This document shows, piece by piece, positions 37,384-48,328 of a DNA stretch of 64,000 nt (within the stretch, counting starts at the first letter, position 1; each line of letters begins with the position of its first letter). The stretch is from assembly GCF_011421635.1 (NCBI RefSeq), contig NZ_WTLI01000014.1, positions 62,001 through 126,000 on the forward strand, read 5' to 3'. The notes under the pieces were generated by a model, which was not told the origin of the DNA, searched no databases, and worked only from the letters and a program-made list of their open reading frames with translations. The DNA comes from Paenibacillus turpanensis (GTDB lineage Bacteria > Bacillota > Bacilli > Paenibacillales > YIM-B00363). Made by a program: the position numbers and the translations under genes.

Positions 37384-37780
37384 CAATCGTTCCCGGCAGG
37401 TTTGCTCCAGCCTCCACCGGAGCTGCGGTCACGCCTTATCCAGAATGGACTGGAACATGTGCTGGTGCAGCGTCAAGAAGGTGCATGGCGTCAGCGCGCG
37501 GACCGTCGCTGTCCGGGGCAGGGACAGCATCAGCGAAATTTCGGTATCAGAAGGGCTTCATTCATGCGAAGACGATCATCATCGACGGCTTCTTCGCTTC
37601 GACGGGCACCGCGAATCTGGATTTGCGGAGCTTCTTCCCCCCCCCCGCGCACGATTCATCCGACGGCTGCAGCGAGTGGCAGCGCGAGCAAATTTCGAGA
37701 TCAATTCGGAGATAAAAAGCGAAAACATGGAAACTCTACAAGTGATGAAGCATCGGGAACGATGCATGGAATGGAGTAGA
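37384..37780 (+). pseudogene. Decayed cardiolipin synthase (phospholipase D family)
   Basis: One frame around 37530-37640 encodes FRYQKGFIHAKTIIIDG followed by STGTANLDLRSF, the second HKD motif (His-x-Lys-x4-Asp) of bacterial cardiolipin synthases. The family's next element, an ANFEIN-like stretch, appears about 60 bases further in another frame (near 37688), after a C-rich run at 37638-37648. The first catalytic half and the membrane anchor are absent. This is a frameshifted remnant. It lies just before an intact membrane protein gene and may share its origin. Confidence 0.72.
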
Positions 37781-37785
37781 TTTCC

Positions 37786-38316
37786 ATGGAGTTAAACCAA
37801 CTGATCATGATGGGCGTCTTCGGCCTGTCTTGGATCACTGCCCTATGGATCGGCGGCGCAGCCTTTCGGCGATACGTGCCGGTCGCCTTGTTTTCGACTT
37901 TGGTCGTCTCAATCGTCTTTGAAACAGCTTATACGTTACGTTGGTGGGAGCTCGAAAGCTCCATGGTGCCCTGGAATCGAGTGAACAACCTCTGGTTCGT
38001 CTTCGGTCCCTTCTTCGTGTTTACCCTGTGGATCTTCAAGCTGACGTTTCGCCGATTCGGCTTGTTTCTCCTGGTGAACGTTGGGTTTGACGCCTTCCAG
38101 ATGTTCGTCTTCAGCCCTTGGCTCGAAGCGCGGAAGCTCTACACGTTGGTCAACATCGAACGGTGGCAGGTGTTCCTGCTTATGCTGGCGATTGCAATAC
38201 TGCTCTACCTCTACCAGTTGTGGTTCGAGCACACCTTCTCCCTTCAATCCGGTCCGAGAGGGGACTCGGTTAAGATCGACCTTCCGACATGGAGAGGTCG
38301 CCGGAAGGCGCGATAA
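37786..38316 (+). CDS. Membrane protein of unknown function
   Basis: A 176-residue protein with about five transmembrane helices (roughly 5-25, 30-48, 65-85, 92-112, 125-145) and a basic C-terminal tail. GGAG lies about nine bases before the ATG. I do not recognise a named family. It begins just after the cardiolipin synthase remnant and ends at the terminator at 38334. Confidence 0.75.
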   Translation: MELNQLIMMGVFGLSWITALWIGGAAFRRYVPVALFSTLVVSIVFETAYTLRWWELESSMVPWNRVNNLWFVFGPFFVFTLWIFKLTFRRFGLFLLVNVGFDAFQMFVFSPWLEARKLYTLVNIERWQVFLLMLAIAILLYLYQLWFEHTFSLQSGPRGDSVKIDLPTWRGRRKAR

Positions 38317-38333
38317 GCCGCACATATAAAAAA

Positions 38334-38361
38334 ACGGCGCGAACGCTCGCGCCGTTTTTTT
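38334..38361. terminator. Bidirectional rho-independent terminator
   Basis: ACGGCGCGA (38334-38342) and TCGCGCCGT (38347-38355) form a nine-base-pair stem with a four-base loop, with seven A before and seven T after, so it works on both strands. Confidence 0.9.
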
Positions 38362-38379
38362 ATGTCAGTCGCCTCTGTC

Positions 38380-38502
38380 CTATTCGCCGGATAAGCCGCT
38401 GTTGTCCTTCAGAATGACGTCGTGCGCGCCGCCTTCGACGAGGCTGGTCGCCGACACGAGCGAAATGCGCGCCTTCTTCTGCAGCTCGGCGATCGTACCC
38501 AT
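38380..38502 (-). CDS. Small 40-residue ORF downstream of the PF09818 ATPase
   Basis: An ATG at 38500-38502 with AGGGGA seven bases upstream opens a 40-residue frame starting MGTIAELQKKARISLVSATS and ending DVILKDNSGLSGE. It lies 53 bases after the stop of the ATPase gene on the same strand and is followed by the terminator at 38334, so it is probably the second gene of that operon. The segment QKKARISLV has some resemblance to the start of Ter-type stress proteins, but too little to name a family. It could be a real small protein or a relic of a larger gene. Confidence 0.5.
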   Translation of the reverse strand: MGTIAELQKKARISLVSATSLVEGGAHDVILKDNSGLSGE

Positions 38503-38555
38503 TGAACGATCCCCTTTCCTTTGACGTAGATGCAGAACGAAGAAGCGCGGCAGAC

Positions 38556-40250
38556 TTATTGTACCCTAAGCGTGCGCAGCCGGTTTAACGCGGCAGCCAG
38601 CTCAAACTTTCGCGGCAGCGCCAGGTCGCCGGGATGCTTTCCGTAGAACGGGGAGACCGCGTCCAAGCCTTTTTCCGCCACAAGGGCATAAAGCTTGTCC
38701 ACCATCTCAGCTACTGGCGTCTTTCCGTCAGCCAATCGATTCGCAAGGACTACCAGCATATTGGAAATCGCTCTCGTTTGGCTCGGATCGATCAGCTGCT
38801 CCACATAGGTCAGATCAATATCGTGCGTGCCGTAGACGATCTTGGCGAGCCCCTTGGCATCGACCTTCTCTCTTGAGCCGCGCGACGCGTCAAAGCTGTC
38901 GCTGCGAACGCTCCGTGAAGTCAGCCTCCCGAACGCGCGGCCTCCCTCCGGGCGTCTGCCATGCTCGATCTCCCGGGCGATCCGGTGCGCCTCCGCTGTC
39001 ACATTCGCAGGCCGGTATTCGTCCATCATAATGACCGTGTCCGCCACCGCGAAATAATCTCCTGATCCGCCTAAGACCAGAATCGTCGAGACATGATGCT
39101 CCTCGTAAAGCTGGCGAACTTTATCCACAAAGGGTGTGATCGGCTCCTTCGATTTCGCGACCAGCGCCTGCATCCGGGCATCGCGGATCATAAAGTTCGT
39201 CGCACTTGTATCCTCGTCGATCAGCAGCAGCTCGGTGCCAAGCTCCAGCATTTCCATAATGTTGGCCGCCTGAGAAGTGCTGCCGCTCGCATCCTCCGTC
39301 GAAAAACGCTGGGTATCCTTATCGAAGGGCAGGTTCGTAATGAAAGCGGAGATGTCTACCTTCTCGACCCGGCGTCCGTCCTCTGCTCGTATTTTGCAAG
39401 CCGAATCGTCCGTAATCACATATTCTCGTCCATCCCCGGCAACATGGTTGTATACGCCTCGTTCAATGGCTTGGAGAAGCGTGCTTTTGCCATGGTATCC
39501 GCCGCCGACAATGAGCGTAACGCCCTTCGGGATCGCCATCCCTCGAATGGGGCCGCGGTGCGGCAGCGTAATCTCGACCTCCAGTGAGGCGGGAGACTGG
39601 AACGGGATCACTTCCCTCCCACGCATCGGACGGCTGCTGACGCCGCTCTCCCGGGGAAGAATCGCGCCGTTGGCGACGAAGGCCGCAAAGCCGCGTTCCT
39701 TCAAGAAGGCGCGAATCGCCGCCTGCTGGTCGGCGAGCTCCAAATGAGCGAGCAGCTTCCTGCGGTCAAAGCCCTGCGCCGTCTGGCGTGCGATCGCGGG
39801 GATTTGTTCGCATAGCAGCTTGGCGGCTGCACGGCCTAATACCGTGCGACCTGCCGCCGGTAGTCCGACGGAAAGCCGGAGCTCCAACGTGTCCGGCGAT
39901 ACCCTAGCCGCGGTTCGCGCAAGCACCGCCTGCCCCGGGGCGTCCACCATGATCGCGCCGCTCTTGCCGGAGCCGCCGTTGCGCGCCTGATTGCTGCGAA
40001 TCATCTCCGCCGCATACCGCGCAAAAAAGTCCTCAATCGCCGTCCGCCGCCAAGGCGTTGCCAGCCATTCTGGCTCTATCACCATTCCTCTAACCTCGAT
40101 GCGAATTCTCGACGGCGCGGCAAAGGGATCCGACTGAATATGATCCATATGCAGCAGCAGCTCATTTTCACGGTACGTGCCAGTCAGCTCCTTATACGCC
40201 TTATACCCCTTGCCGTCCAGCCGTTGAAGCATCTGTCGTAACTGGTTCAT
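38556..40250 (-). CDS. Predicted ATPase of the ABC class (PF09818 type)
   Basis: A 564-residue soluble protein. The central P-loop reads VGGGYHGKSTLLQAI and Walker B is ELLLIDEDTSATNFMIRD, where the D-loop SATNF follows the acidic residues directly. These are hallmarks of the PF09818/COG3044 ATPases, which resemble ABC ATPases but have no membrane partner. The N-terminal 240 residues form the family-specific domain. No transporter gene is adjacent. The cellular role of the family in bacteria is not established. The start follows AAAGGA. A 40-residue ORF follows in the same operon. Confidence 0.85.
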   Translation of the reverse strand: MNQLRQMLQRLDGKGYKAYKELTGTYRENELLLHMDHIQSDPFAAPSRIRIEVRGMVIEPEWLATPWRRTAIEDFFARYAAEMIRSNQARNGGSGKSGAIMVDAPGQAVLARTAARVSPDTLELRLSVGLPAAGRTVLGRAAAKLLCEQIPAIARQTAQGFDRRKLLAHLELADQQAAIRAFLKERGFAAFVANGAILPRESGVSSRPMRGREVIPFQSPASLEVEITLPHRGPIRGMAIPKGVTLIVGGGYHGKSTLLQAIERGVYNHVAGDGREYVITDDSACKIRAEDGRRVEKVDISAFITNLPFDKDTQRFSTEDASGSTSQAANIMEMLELGTELLLIDEDTSATNFMIRDARMQALVAKSKEPITPFVDKVRQLYEEHHVSTILVLGGSGDYFAVADTVIMMDEYRPANVTAEAHRIAREIEHGRRPEGGRAFGRLTSRSVRSDSFDASRGSREKVDAKGLAKIVYGTHDIDLTYVEQLIDPSQTRAISNMLVVLANRLADGKTPVAEMVDKLYALVAEKGLDAVSPFYGKHPGDLALPRKFELAAALNRLRTLRVQ

Positions 40251-40305
40251 CGTTTAATTTTCCTTTCCATCACTTAAAAAGATTGATTCAAAAAAACTGC
40301 TTGTA

Positions 40306-40596
40306 CTAAAAAAGGCGATGGATCACATATACAAAAGGCATATAAATAACCCCATTTAAAAGAATAGCCGAACAAGCCATGATTTTAGCCGCCACTCCTT
40401 GATCCCGAAAAAAGCCGATGACCCCAAGAATCAAGCTCGCGATCGATAAGACTAGAGAGTACTCCATCATTTGATTGAAAAAGGCTAACGACCTAACGTC
40501 TAGGAGCAGAGGAACAAAAAATAAAGACATGCCTCCAAAAACCGCGATAACACTCATCCAAAGTGAAATTTTAGATATTCGTCCATTTCTATTCAA
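40306..40596 (-). CDS. Small membrane protein of unknown function
   Basis: About 96 residues with three transmembrane helices (near 12-33, 45-62, 72-92). The best start is a TTG at 40596, eight bases after AAAGGGG; the open frame reaches 40626 but without a ribosome binding site. No family recognised. It lies 55 bases upstream of the ATPase gene on the same strand, so it could be the first gene of that operon. Confidence 0.6.
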   Translation of the reverse strand: MNRNGRISKISLWMSVIAVFGGMSLFFVPLLLDVRSLAFFNQMMEYSLVLSIASLILGVIGFFRDQGVAAKIMACSAILLNGVIYMPFVYVIHRLF

Positions 40597-40729
40597 AGAA
40601 AATACCCCTTTTCTCATATTATTCAAATATTATTCCATAAATCTTCACTCAGGTAATCTATTTATATTGATACGATTATATATATGGTAATAAAGTAGGA
40701 GGTTTTTTAGGTCAAGCCACTGCATAAGT

Positions 40730-40748
40730 GATAATGAAAATTATTTTC
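40730..40748. promoter_or_regulatory. Fur/PerR-type operator upstream of katG
   Basis: GATAATGAAAATTATTTTC matches the Fur box GATAATGATAATCATTATC at 16 of 19 positions. It lies just before the -35 of katG. Fur and PerR boxes are alike; for a catalase gene in Firmicutes, PerR is the likelier repressor. Confidence 0.62.
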
Positions 40749-40761
40749 AAAAAAATTTCAG

Positions 40762-40790
40762 TTGATTTCTGTCCGAAATAATATTATATA
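40762..40790 (+). promoter_or_regulatory. katG promoter
   Basis: TTGATT (40762-40767), 17 bases, TATATA (40785-40790), about 55 bases before the katG ATG. The -10 lies in an AT-rich stretch containing AATAATATTATA, which may form part of a second PerR contact. Confidence 0.72.
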
Positions 40791-40827
40791 TTGTATTAAG
40801 GTATTTATTATTTAATAATAAATCTAA

Positions 40828-43035
<2,208 letters not shown>

Positions 43036-43147
43036 GAACTTACAAAGAACTTATCTTTCTTTTATTCATGATTCTAGCTTCATCAGGTTTGTCACTCTAT
43101 GGCATAATGCTGCGCAGGGCAAACCTGACGATTTATGTAACAAATTC

Positions 43148-43197
43148 AAAAAGAGCGATGTGGGTGTGTCTAACGGCACTACCATTCGCTCTTTTTC
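43148..43197 (+). terminator. Rho-independent terminator of katG
   Basis: AAGAGCGA (43151-43158) pairs with TCGCTCTT (43186-43193), preceded by A and followed by a T run. Further upstream, TCAGGTTTG (43083-43091) and CAAACCTGA (43120-43128) form another nine-base inverted repeat of unknown role. Confidence 0.8.
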
Positions 43198-43310
43198 TTA
43201 TACCTAACCCTCATGAATGAAATCAAATTAAAATGATTTGCTACGAATACCCTCTATAACGTGCTACTATAGCTTAGAAGAATCTGGATTTTATAATAAG
43301 GATGTGGAAT

Positions 43311-46300
43311 ATGATTAAGAAAAAGCTCGCAATCGTACTTTTGATTTTGGGATTAGTGACGGGAACCTTATCCGTACAGCCGACAATCAGCGCTGCAAGC
43401 ACAGCTTCGGACTATTTATGGTTCGACGGGGTTGACGATGAGATAAAAATTACAGGCGTCCCCGTCAATCTAGAGCCCGGAGGACAAAATACAGTCCAGT
43501 TTTGGATGTATTGGGATGGAAGCAGCGGCCGAATGCCATTTTGCTGGAGCAGTACCTATTGTGTTGAAATGGTGAGCGGATGGCTCGGACTTACCACAGG
43601 AAATAATGAGGTCTTCGGCATACCGTTCCCCGCCTCAACGTACTACAATAAATGGATCCATATCGCTGTCGTCTTTCCGAATGGTGTTATTAACAATACC
43701 AATACAGCGATCTACATTGACGGAGTTCGTAAAGCTCCTCTTAATTACGGACTGGGATCAAGCAGCAATTCTAAGTCTGCCAGTTCGAATTTCACGATTT
43801 CAGGTTTGGGAACCAACAGCGGTTATAACAACGGCTATAAATTTAAAGGTAGAATCAAGGATTTATCCATCCATAACCGCGCTCTGACGGCCGATGAGGT
43901 GGCCAGCAGCATGACTTCAAATTACACAGAGGATGCTTTCCCACAAAACGGTCTGGTCGGATATTGGGTGCCTGACCATCTCTCGACCGCGATCGTTAAC
44001 GATCAAACCTCGAATAGAAACCACGGAACGGTTTTGAACGTCACAACATCGATTTCAAATTCCCTGCAAATCAACAACAATGCCGGTTACCGGGCCGATC
44101 TCAGCTGGAACCCGGTTTCAGCCCCTTCCATTACATACAGCATAAGTCGCGGGGGGAGCGTTGTCTATGTAGGTTCGAATCCGTCTTTTACGGACTGGGG
44201 ACTGGTCGGTGGGCGAACGTATCACTACCAAATCAAGTATTCAACACCAAATGGGGAGACTGCCTTCCAGTCGCTTGGTCTTCTTGAAACGAATCAACCT
44301 TCCATTCCAAACCCAATCACTTTGGACGGCATAGATGACTTCGTTCATATGGATAACCTGCCTTCAGGAACCTGGCTAACAGATTCGAATACGGTAGAGA
44401 TGTGGTATTACCTTGAAGGTTCGGGTCCCTCTTCCTTATTTACGTGGGAAGGTACCCCGTACGGTCTTCAATACACCGGACAATATATGGGCATTACAAC
44501 CGGTAATGGCGATCTGCTTGGTTTTGATGCGACGGAACACCAGAACTCTTGGATGCATATTGCCGTCGTCTTTCCAAACGGGGTACCTACCCCCTCAACA
44601 GCAGCCATTTACGTGAATGGAATAAGTAAAGGGCTTTCACTGGTCGCAGGGAGTTCCTCCGTCTCTCAAACGGCATCCTTGGGAGCCTTTATCTCCGGAT
44701 CAATGGATTCTAAAGATAGAAGGGCCCAAGGACGTTTAGCCGAAATCGCGTTATGGAATTACGCAAGAAGTTTGCCGCAAATTCGCAATGACTCTCTCGG
44801 CTTAACCGGAAGTGAACCCGGTCTAGCGGGCTTGTGGAAACCAACCGATCAAACGACAGGCCGTATCTACGACCTGTCCTCAAATAAGAATGATGCGGTT
44901 GTTCATGGCTACCCCGCTCCAATATTTAACCTCCAGGCAACCGCGGTAAGTAACACTGAAATTTCACTGAGTTGGAACGCGGTTCCGGGTGTGTCCGCCT
45001 ACGTTTTGCGTGAGAAGACCACCAACACTAAGCTATTTGAGGGATTGGACACTAGCTTTACTGTGAAAGATCTAACTCCTGTGACAAGCTATCGATTCGA
45101 ACTCTCAGCAGGCTCTTCCAAGGGGGAGAGTGCCGTTGAGGCCCTAACTGTCGGCACGGTTCCAACGGCCCCAAATGTGTCCGCTGACGATGCCAACAAC
45201 GTTATCGTCGGGCTGACCACCGCGATGGAGTATAAGGTAGACAGCGGCAGTTTCGTCCGATTCGACGGCACCAACGCGCCCGATCTGTCGGGCACGCACG
45301 TTGTCGCCGTTCGTTACGCGGCGGACCCTTCTTCCGGCGCGCCGGCCGGGGCGGAGGCGCTGCTCAGCTTTACACCGAATCCGCCACCGCCGCCTGCGCC
45401 GAATGTGTCCGCTGACGATGCCAACAACGTTATCATCGGGCTGACCACCGCGATGGAATATAAGGTGGACGGCGGCAGCTTCGTTCGCTTCGACGGCACT
45501 AACGCGCCCGATCTGTCGGGCACGCACGCAGTCGCGGTTCGTTACGCGGCGGACTCTTCTTCCGGCGCGCCGGCCGGGGCGGAAGCTCTGCTCAGCTTCA
45601 CGACTAACCCGCCGCCGCTAACCTATTTGGTAGATGTCATTTCGGATCAAACAATGACAGATCTGACAGCAGGCTATGAGTCCGGCACGCAGGAAACCAA
45701 AACAATCACGATCACCAATACCGGTACAGGTGATTTGCAGCGGGTAGAGGCGGCATTGCAAGACGTCCATGCCCAACATTTCACCATTACGCCGCCCGAT
45801 TCATTTTTACAAAGCGGAGCTTCAAGCACCTTTACCGTTAGAGCAGTCGACGGCCTACCTGCCGGAACATACACCGGCACAGTGACGATATCCGCCGACC
45901 ATTTACCTACTGTAAGCTTTACCGTAACGCAGGTGGTAAACGTACCGAATGCACCTGCAAACCCTCAGCAGCTTGTCGCCGAGGAAGGAAGCGGCCAAGC
46001 CACACTGACCTGGGACACCGTAACGGGTGCAACCTACTACAACGTGTACATGTCAACCTTGTCCGGCCATTATCCTTTCGAGCCCATCGCAACAGTGACG
46101 GATACGGTTTATACCATCCCTGGTCTCGTCAATGGAAATACCTATTATTTTGTGGTCAAGGCGGGAAATTCGGGCGGCTTGAGTGCTGAATCCAACCAAG
46201 TTGAAGTGACGCCTGCGGGCGTACCTGGCGCTCCTACATTAATCACTGCGTCTGCAGGTGACGGACAAGCAACGATTTCCTTTACGGCTCCTAGCGATCA

Positions 46301-47825
46301 TGGAGGAAGCCCGATTACCGGCTATGAGGTGAGCTCATCTCCTGGAAACGTTGTCGTTACGGGAGCGGAAAGTCCGATTACCTTAACCGGTTTAACGAAT
46401 GGAACAACATATACCTTTACTGTGAGAGCCATCAATAAAGTGGGGAGCGGCGTTTCTTCAGCACCCTCGAACGCCGTCACTCCTAGCGTGAAAACAGACG
46501 ACGACGATGAAGACACTGACCATAGTTCAGGATCTGCCTCGGGGTCAACCGCTCCGTTAAAAGCGCAGAATGATTCATCTGTGAATATCCTTGTGAACGG
46601 CAAGATCATTGACGCAGCCCGCTATGAGGAAAGCATGCGTAATGGCCAAACCGTATTGACGGTAATTCTTGACCCCAAAAAAATCGAGGCGTTCCTTAGA
46701 GCGGAGGGACAGTACGCTGTCGTTACGATCCCCGTGGAATGGAAAACGGACATTCTCATTACCGAGCTGAGCGGACAATTAGCGAAAATTATGGAATCCT
46801 ATCAAGCCTTCTTGGAAGTCAAAACCAACCAGGCAACCTACAACCAACCGGCCGCAGCAATCGGGATCGACTCCATTTCGCAGCGAATGGGTGCAGCAGT
46901 GCCGTTGGAGGAAATTGTCGTACAGATTGAGCTTGCTGTCCCATCCGTTGAAGCGATGAAACAAGCTAAAATCGCAGCTACCAAAGGATCCTTTACTTTA
47001 GTCGGTTCACCGATTGACTTTACTGTTCGTGCCGTCAACGAGGATAATATCCTGGACGTATCAAAATTCAATCAATTCGTGAAGCGCTCCATCGTAATCC
47101 CGGACAGTGTGGACCCTGCACAAATATCGACAGCAGTTGTGCTCGAAGCAGATGGGACCGTCCGCCATGTTCCAACGAAGGTGATTTCGAACAAAGGCAA
47201 GCATTACGCTGAAATAAACAGTCTGACCAACAGTATCTACTCGCTTATTTGGAATCCGGTGGAATTCCAAGATGTAGAGGCGCATTGGGCGAAGCACGAG
47301 ATTAATGAGATGGGCTCGCGTATGATTATCGACGGCACATCGCAGGGCGTCTTTAGCCCTGATGACGATATTACACGTGCTGAATTTGCCGCGATCCTCG
47401 TTCGGGCACTGGGCTTGAAGCCTGCAAATGGCACCGGTGTCTTCTCAGATGTTCAACCTTCAGATTGGCACTATAGTGCCGTTCATACGGCTTATAACTA
47501 TAAGCTGATCAGCGGCTTCGAAGACCAAACCTTTCGTCCGAATGATAAAATCACCCGAGAACAAGCCATGGTGATTTTGGCCAAAGCAATGGAAGTGACA
47601 AAGCTCCATGAAAAAGGCTCGAAGCGGTCGGCGAGCAACGTCCTTGATCCGTACCTAGATAGAGAGAGTATATCGGAGTGGGCTGAAGCCGGCGCTGCTA
47701 ATAGTGTTGAAGCCGGCATTGTTTCAGGCAAAGACGACACTCAACTTGCACCCAAAAATAATATGACACGGGCTGAAGCAGCCGTCATGATCAAAAGGCT
47801 GCTGCAGCAATCGGATCTCATCTAA
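43311..47825 (+). CDS. SLH-anchored surface protein with LamG and FN3 domains
   Basis: A 1504-residue secreted protein. The start is the ATG at 43311, eight bases after AAGGA; an ATG three codons earlier is too close. A signal peptide (about 1-29, ending TISAAS) is followed by two concanavalin-like LamG folds (about 35-205 and 330-505), an FN3 domain (about 535-615), two near-identical 76-residue repeats (about 619-771), a domain starting near 775, two more FN3 domains (about 881-1065), an acidic linker DDDDEDTDHSSGS, an unnamed region and three SLH domains (1317-1500; for example FQDVEAHWAKHEINEM). It should sit on the cell wall through SLH binding to pyruvylated polymer. It has no recognised catalytic domain, so adhesion or glycan binding is the likely role. 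Confidence 0.9.
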   Translation: MIKKKLAIVLLILGLVTGTLSVQPTISAASTASDYLWFDGVDDEIKITGVPVNLEPGGQNTVQFWMYWDGSSGRMPFCWSSTYCVEMVSGWLGLTTGNNEVFGIPFPASTYYNKWIHIAVVFPNGVINNTNTAIYIDGVRKAPLNYGLGSSSNSKSASSNFTISGLGTNSGYNNGYKFKGRIKDLSIHNRALTADEVASSMTSNYTEDAFPQNGLVGYWVPDHLSTAIVNDQTSNRNHGTVLNVTTSISNSLQINNNAGYRADLSWNPVSAPSITYSISRGGSVVYVGSNPSFTDWGLVGGRTYHYQIKYSTPNGETAFQSLGLLETNQPSIPNPITLDGIDDFVHMDNLPSGTWLTDSNTVEMWYYLEGSGPSSLFTWEGTPYGLQYTGQYMGITTGNGDLLGFDATEHQNSWMHIAVVFPNGVPTPSTAAIYVNGISKGLSLVAGSSSVSQTASLGAFISGSMDSKDRRAQGRLAEIALWNYARSLPQIRNDSLGLTGSEPGLAGLWKPTDQTTGRIYDLSSNKNDAVVHGYPAPIFNLQATAVSNTEISLSWNAVPGVSAYVLREKTTNTKLFEGLDTSFTVKDLTPVTSYRFELSAGSSKGESAVEALTVGTVPTAPNVSADDANNVIVGLTTAMEYKVDSGSFVRFDGTNAPDLSGTHVVAVRYAADPSSGAPAGAEALLSFTPNPPPPPAPNVSADDANNVIIGLTTAMEYKVDGGSFVRFDGTNAPDLSGTHAVAVRYAADSSSGAPAGAEALLSFTTNPPPLTYLVDVISDQTMTDLTAGYESGTQETKTITITNTGTGDLQRVEAALQDVHAQHFTITPPDSFLQSGASSTFTVRAVDGLPAGTYTGTVTISADHLPTVSFTVTQVVNVPNAPANPQQLVAEEGSGQATLTWDTVTGATYYNVYMSTLSGHYPFEPIATVTDTVYTIPGLVNGNTYYFVVKAGNSGGLSAESNQVEVTPAGVPGAPTLITASAGDGQATISFTAPSDHGGSPITGYEVSSSPGNVVVTGAESPITLTGLTNGTTYTFTVRAINKVGSGVSSAPSNAVTPSVKTDDDDEDTDHSSGSASGSTAPLKAQNDSSVNILVNGKIIDAARYEESMRNGQTVLTVILDPKKIEAFLRAEGQYAVVTIPVEWKTDILITELSGQLAKIMESYQAFLEVKTNQATYNQPAAAIGIDSISQRMGAAVPLEEIVVQIELAVPSVEAMKQAKIAATKGSFTLVGSPIDFTVRAVNEDNILDVSKFNQFVKRSIVIPDSVDPAQISTAVVLEADGTVRHVPTKVISNKGKHYAEINSLTNSIYSLIWNPVEFQDVEAHWAKHEINEMGSRMIIDGTSQGVFSPDDDITRAEFAAILVRALGLKPANGTGVFSDVQPSDWHYSAVHTAYNYKLISGFEDQTFRPNDKITREQAMVILAKAMEVTKLHEKGSKRSASNVLDPYLDRESISEWAEAGAANSVEAGIVSGKDDTQLAPKNNMTRAEAAVMIKRLLQQSDLI
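45170..45624 (+). repeat. Tandem 228-bp coding repeat
   Basis: Two consecutive units at an offset of exactly 228 bases (for example ATGTGTCCGCTGACGATG near 45175 and again near 45403) encode 76-residue modules starting APNVSADDANNV. DNA identity is very high and the join is a proline-rich string, signs of recent in-frame duplication. Confidence 0.9.
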
Positions 47826-47842
47826 ATGAATCCGTGAAAAAA

Positions 47843-47895
47843 AGAGCGGTATGACAGAATCCACGCGGATCCTTCATACCACTTTCCTTTTTCAA
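47843..47895 (+). terminator. Probable terminator of the LamG/SLH gene
   Basis: GGTATG (47848-47853) and CATACC (47875-47880) with inner GAATCC/GGATCC-like pairing, followed by CTTTCCTTTTT. Confidence 0.6.
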
Positions 47896-47929
47896 ACGCC
47901 CAGTCAGTAGATGTAATTGATGGAAATAG

Positions 47930-47982
47930 AAACAGCGGCGGTCAAAGACGTTTAGCAGAATGTCCTTGTCCTCCGCTGTATT
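47930..47982 (-). terminator. Probable terminator of the leftward transporter operon
   Basis: CAGCGG and CCGCTG (47933-47938 and 47973-47978) form the base of a hairpin. Leftwards TTTCTATTT follows. Confidence 0.5.
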
Positions 47983-48004
47983 TTGTATTCACCATTTCCC
48001 GTCC

Positions 48005-48328
48005 TCATACCCTGCTGGCGACATTGAGCCCGATTACCCCGAAGATGATCACCATAATAGAAGCGATTTTTAGGGCAGTCAGCGTTTCCTTAAAAAGAAA
48101 CACGCCCGCTGCGGTGATCAGCAAGGTTCCTACACCGGACCAAATCGCATACGCGACGCTGACATCAATCGTCTTGATGGCTAAATTCAGCATCGTGAAG
48201 CTCGCCGCGTAGCAAACGAACATCATGATGGAAGGGAGCACTCGAGCGAAGCCGTCCGAGTATTTCATCGACAAGGTGCCGGTTAGCTCCAGCACAATGG
48301 CAAACAACAACAGCAGCCAGCCTTTCAC
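48005..48328 (-). CDS. Small multidrug resistance exporter, Qac/EmrE type
   Basis: A 107-residue protein with four transmembrane helices. The essential Glu is in FAIVLELTGTLSMK and the second signature reads AYAIWSGVGTLLI, typical of the quaternary-ammonium (Qac/EmrE) branch rather than of guanidinium exporters. The GTG start overlaps the stop of the HAD gene (TAGTG), so it is the last gene of the transporter-phosphatase operon. As a proton antiporter it would expel a quaternary amine. Only one SMR gene is present, so it should work as a homodimer. Its operon suggests a metabolic rather than drug-resistance role, which is inference. Confidence 0.9.
   Translation of the reverse strand: MKGWLLLLFAIVLELTGTLSMKYSDGFARVLPSIMMFVCYAASFTMLNLAIKTIDVSVAYAIWSGVGTLLITAAGVFLFKETLTALKIASIMVIIFGVIGLNVASRV

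Noticed and set aside
43083..43128. Nine-base inverted repeat after katG as a terminator
   Set aside because: Loop of 28 bases and no T run; the true terminator is at 43148-43197.
45395..45400. Tandem 228-base repeat as a possible mobile or CRISPR-like element
   Set aside because: The repeat is in frame inside a surface protein and codes for a duplicated domain; there are no spacers.
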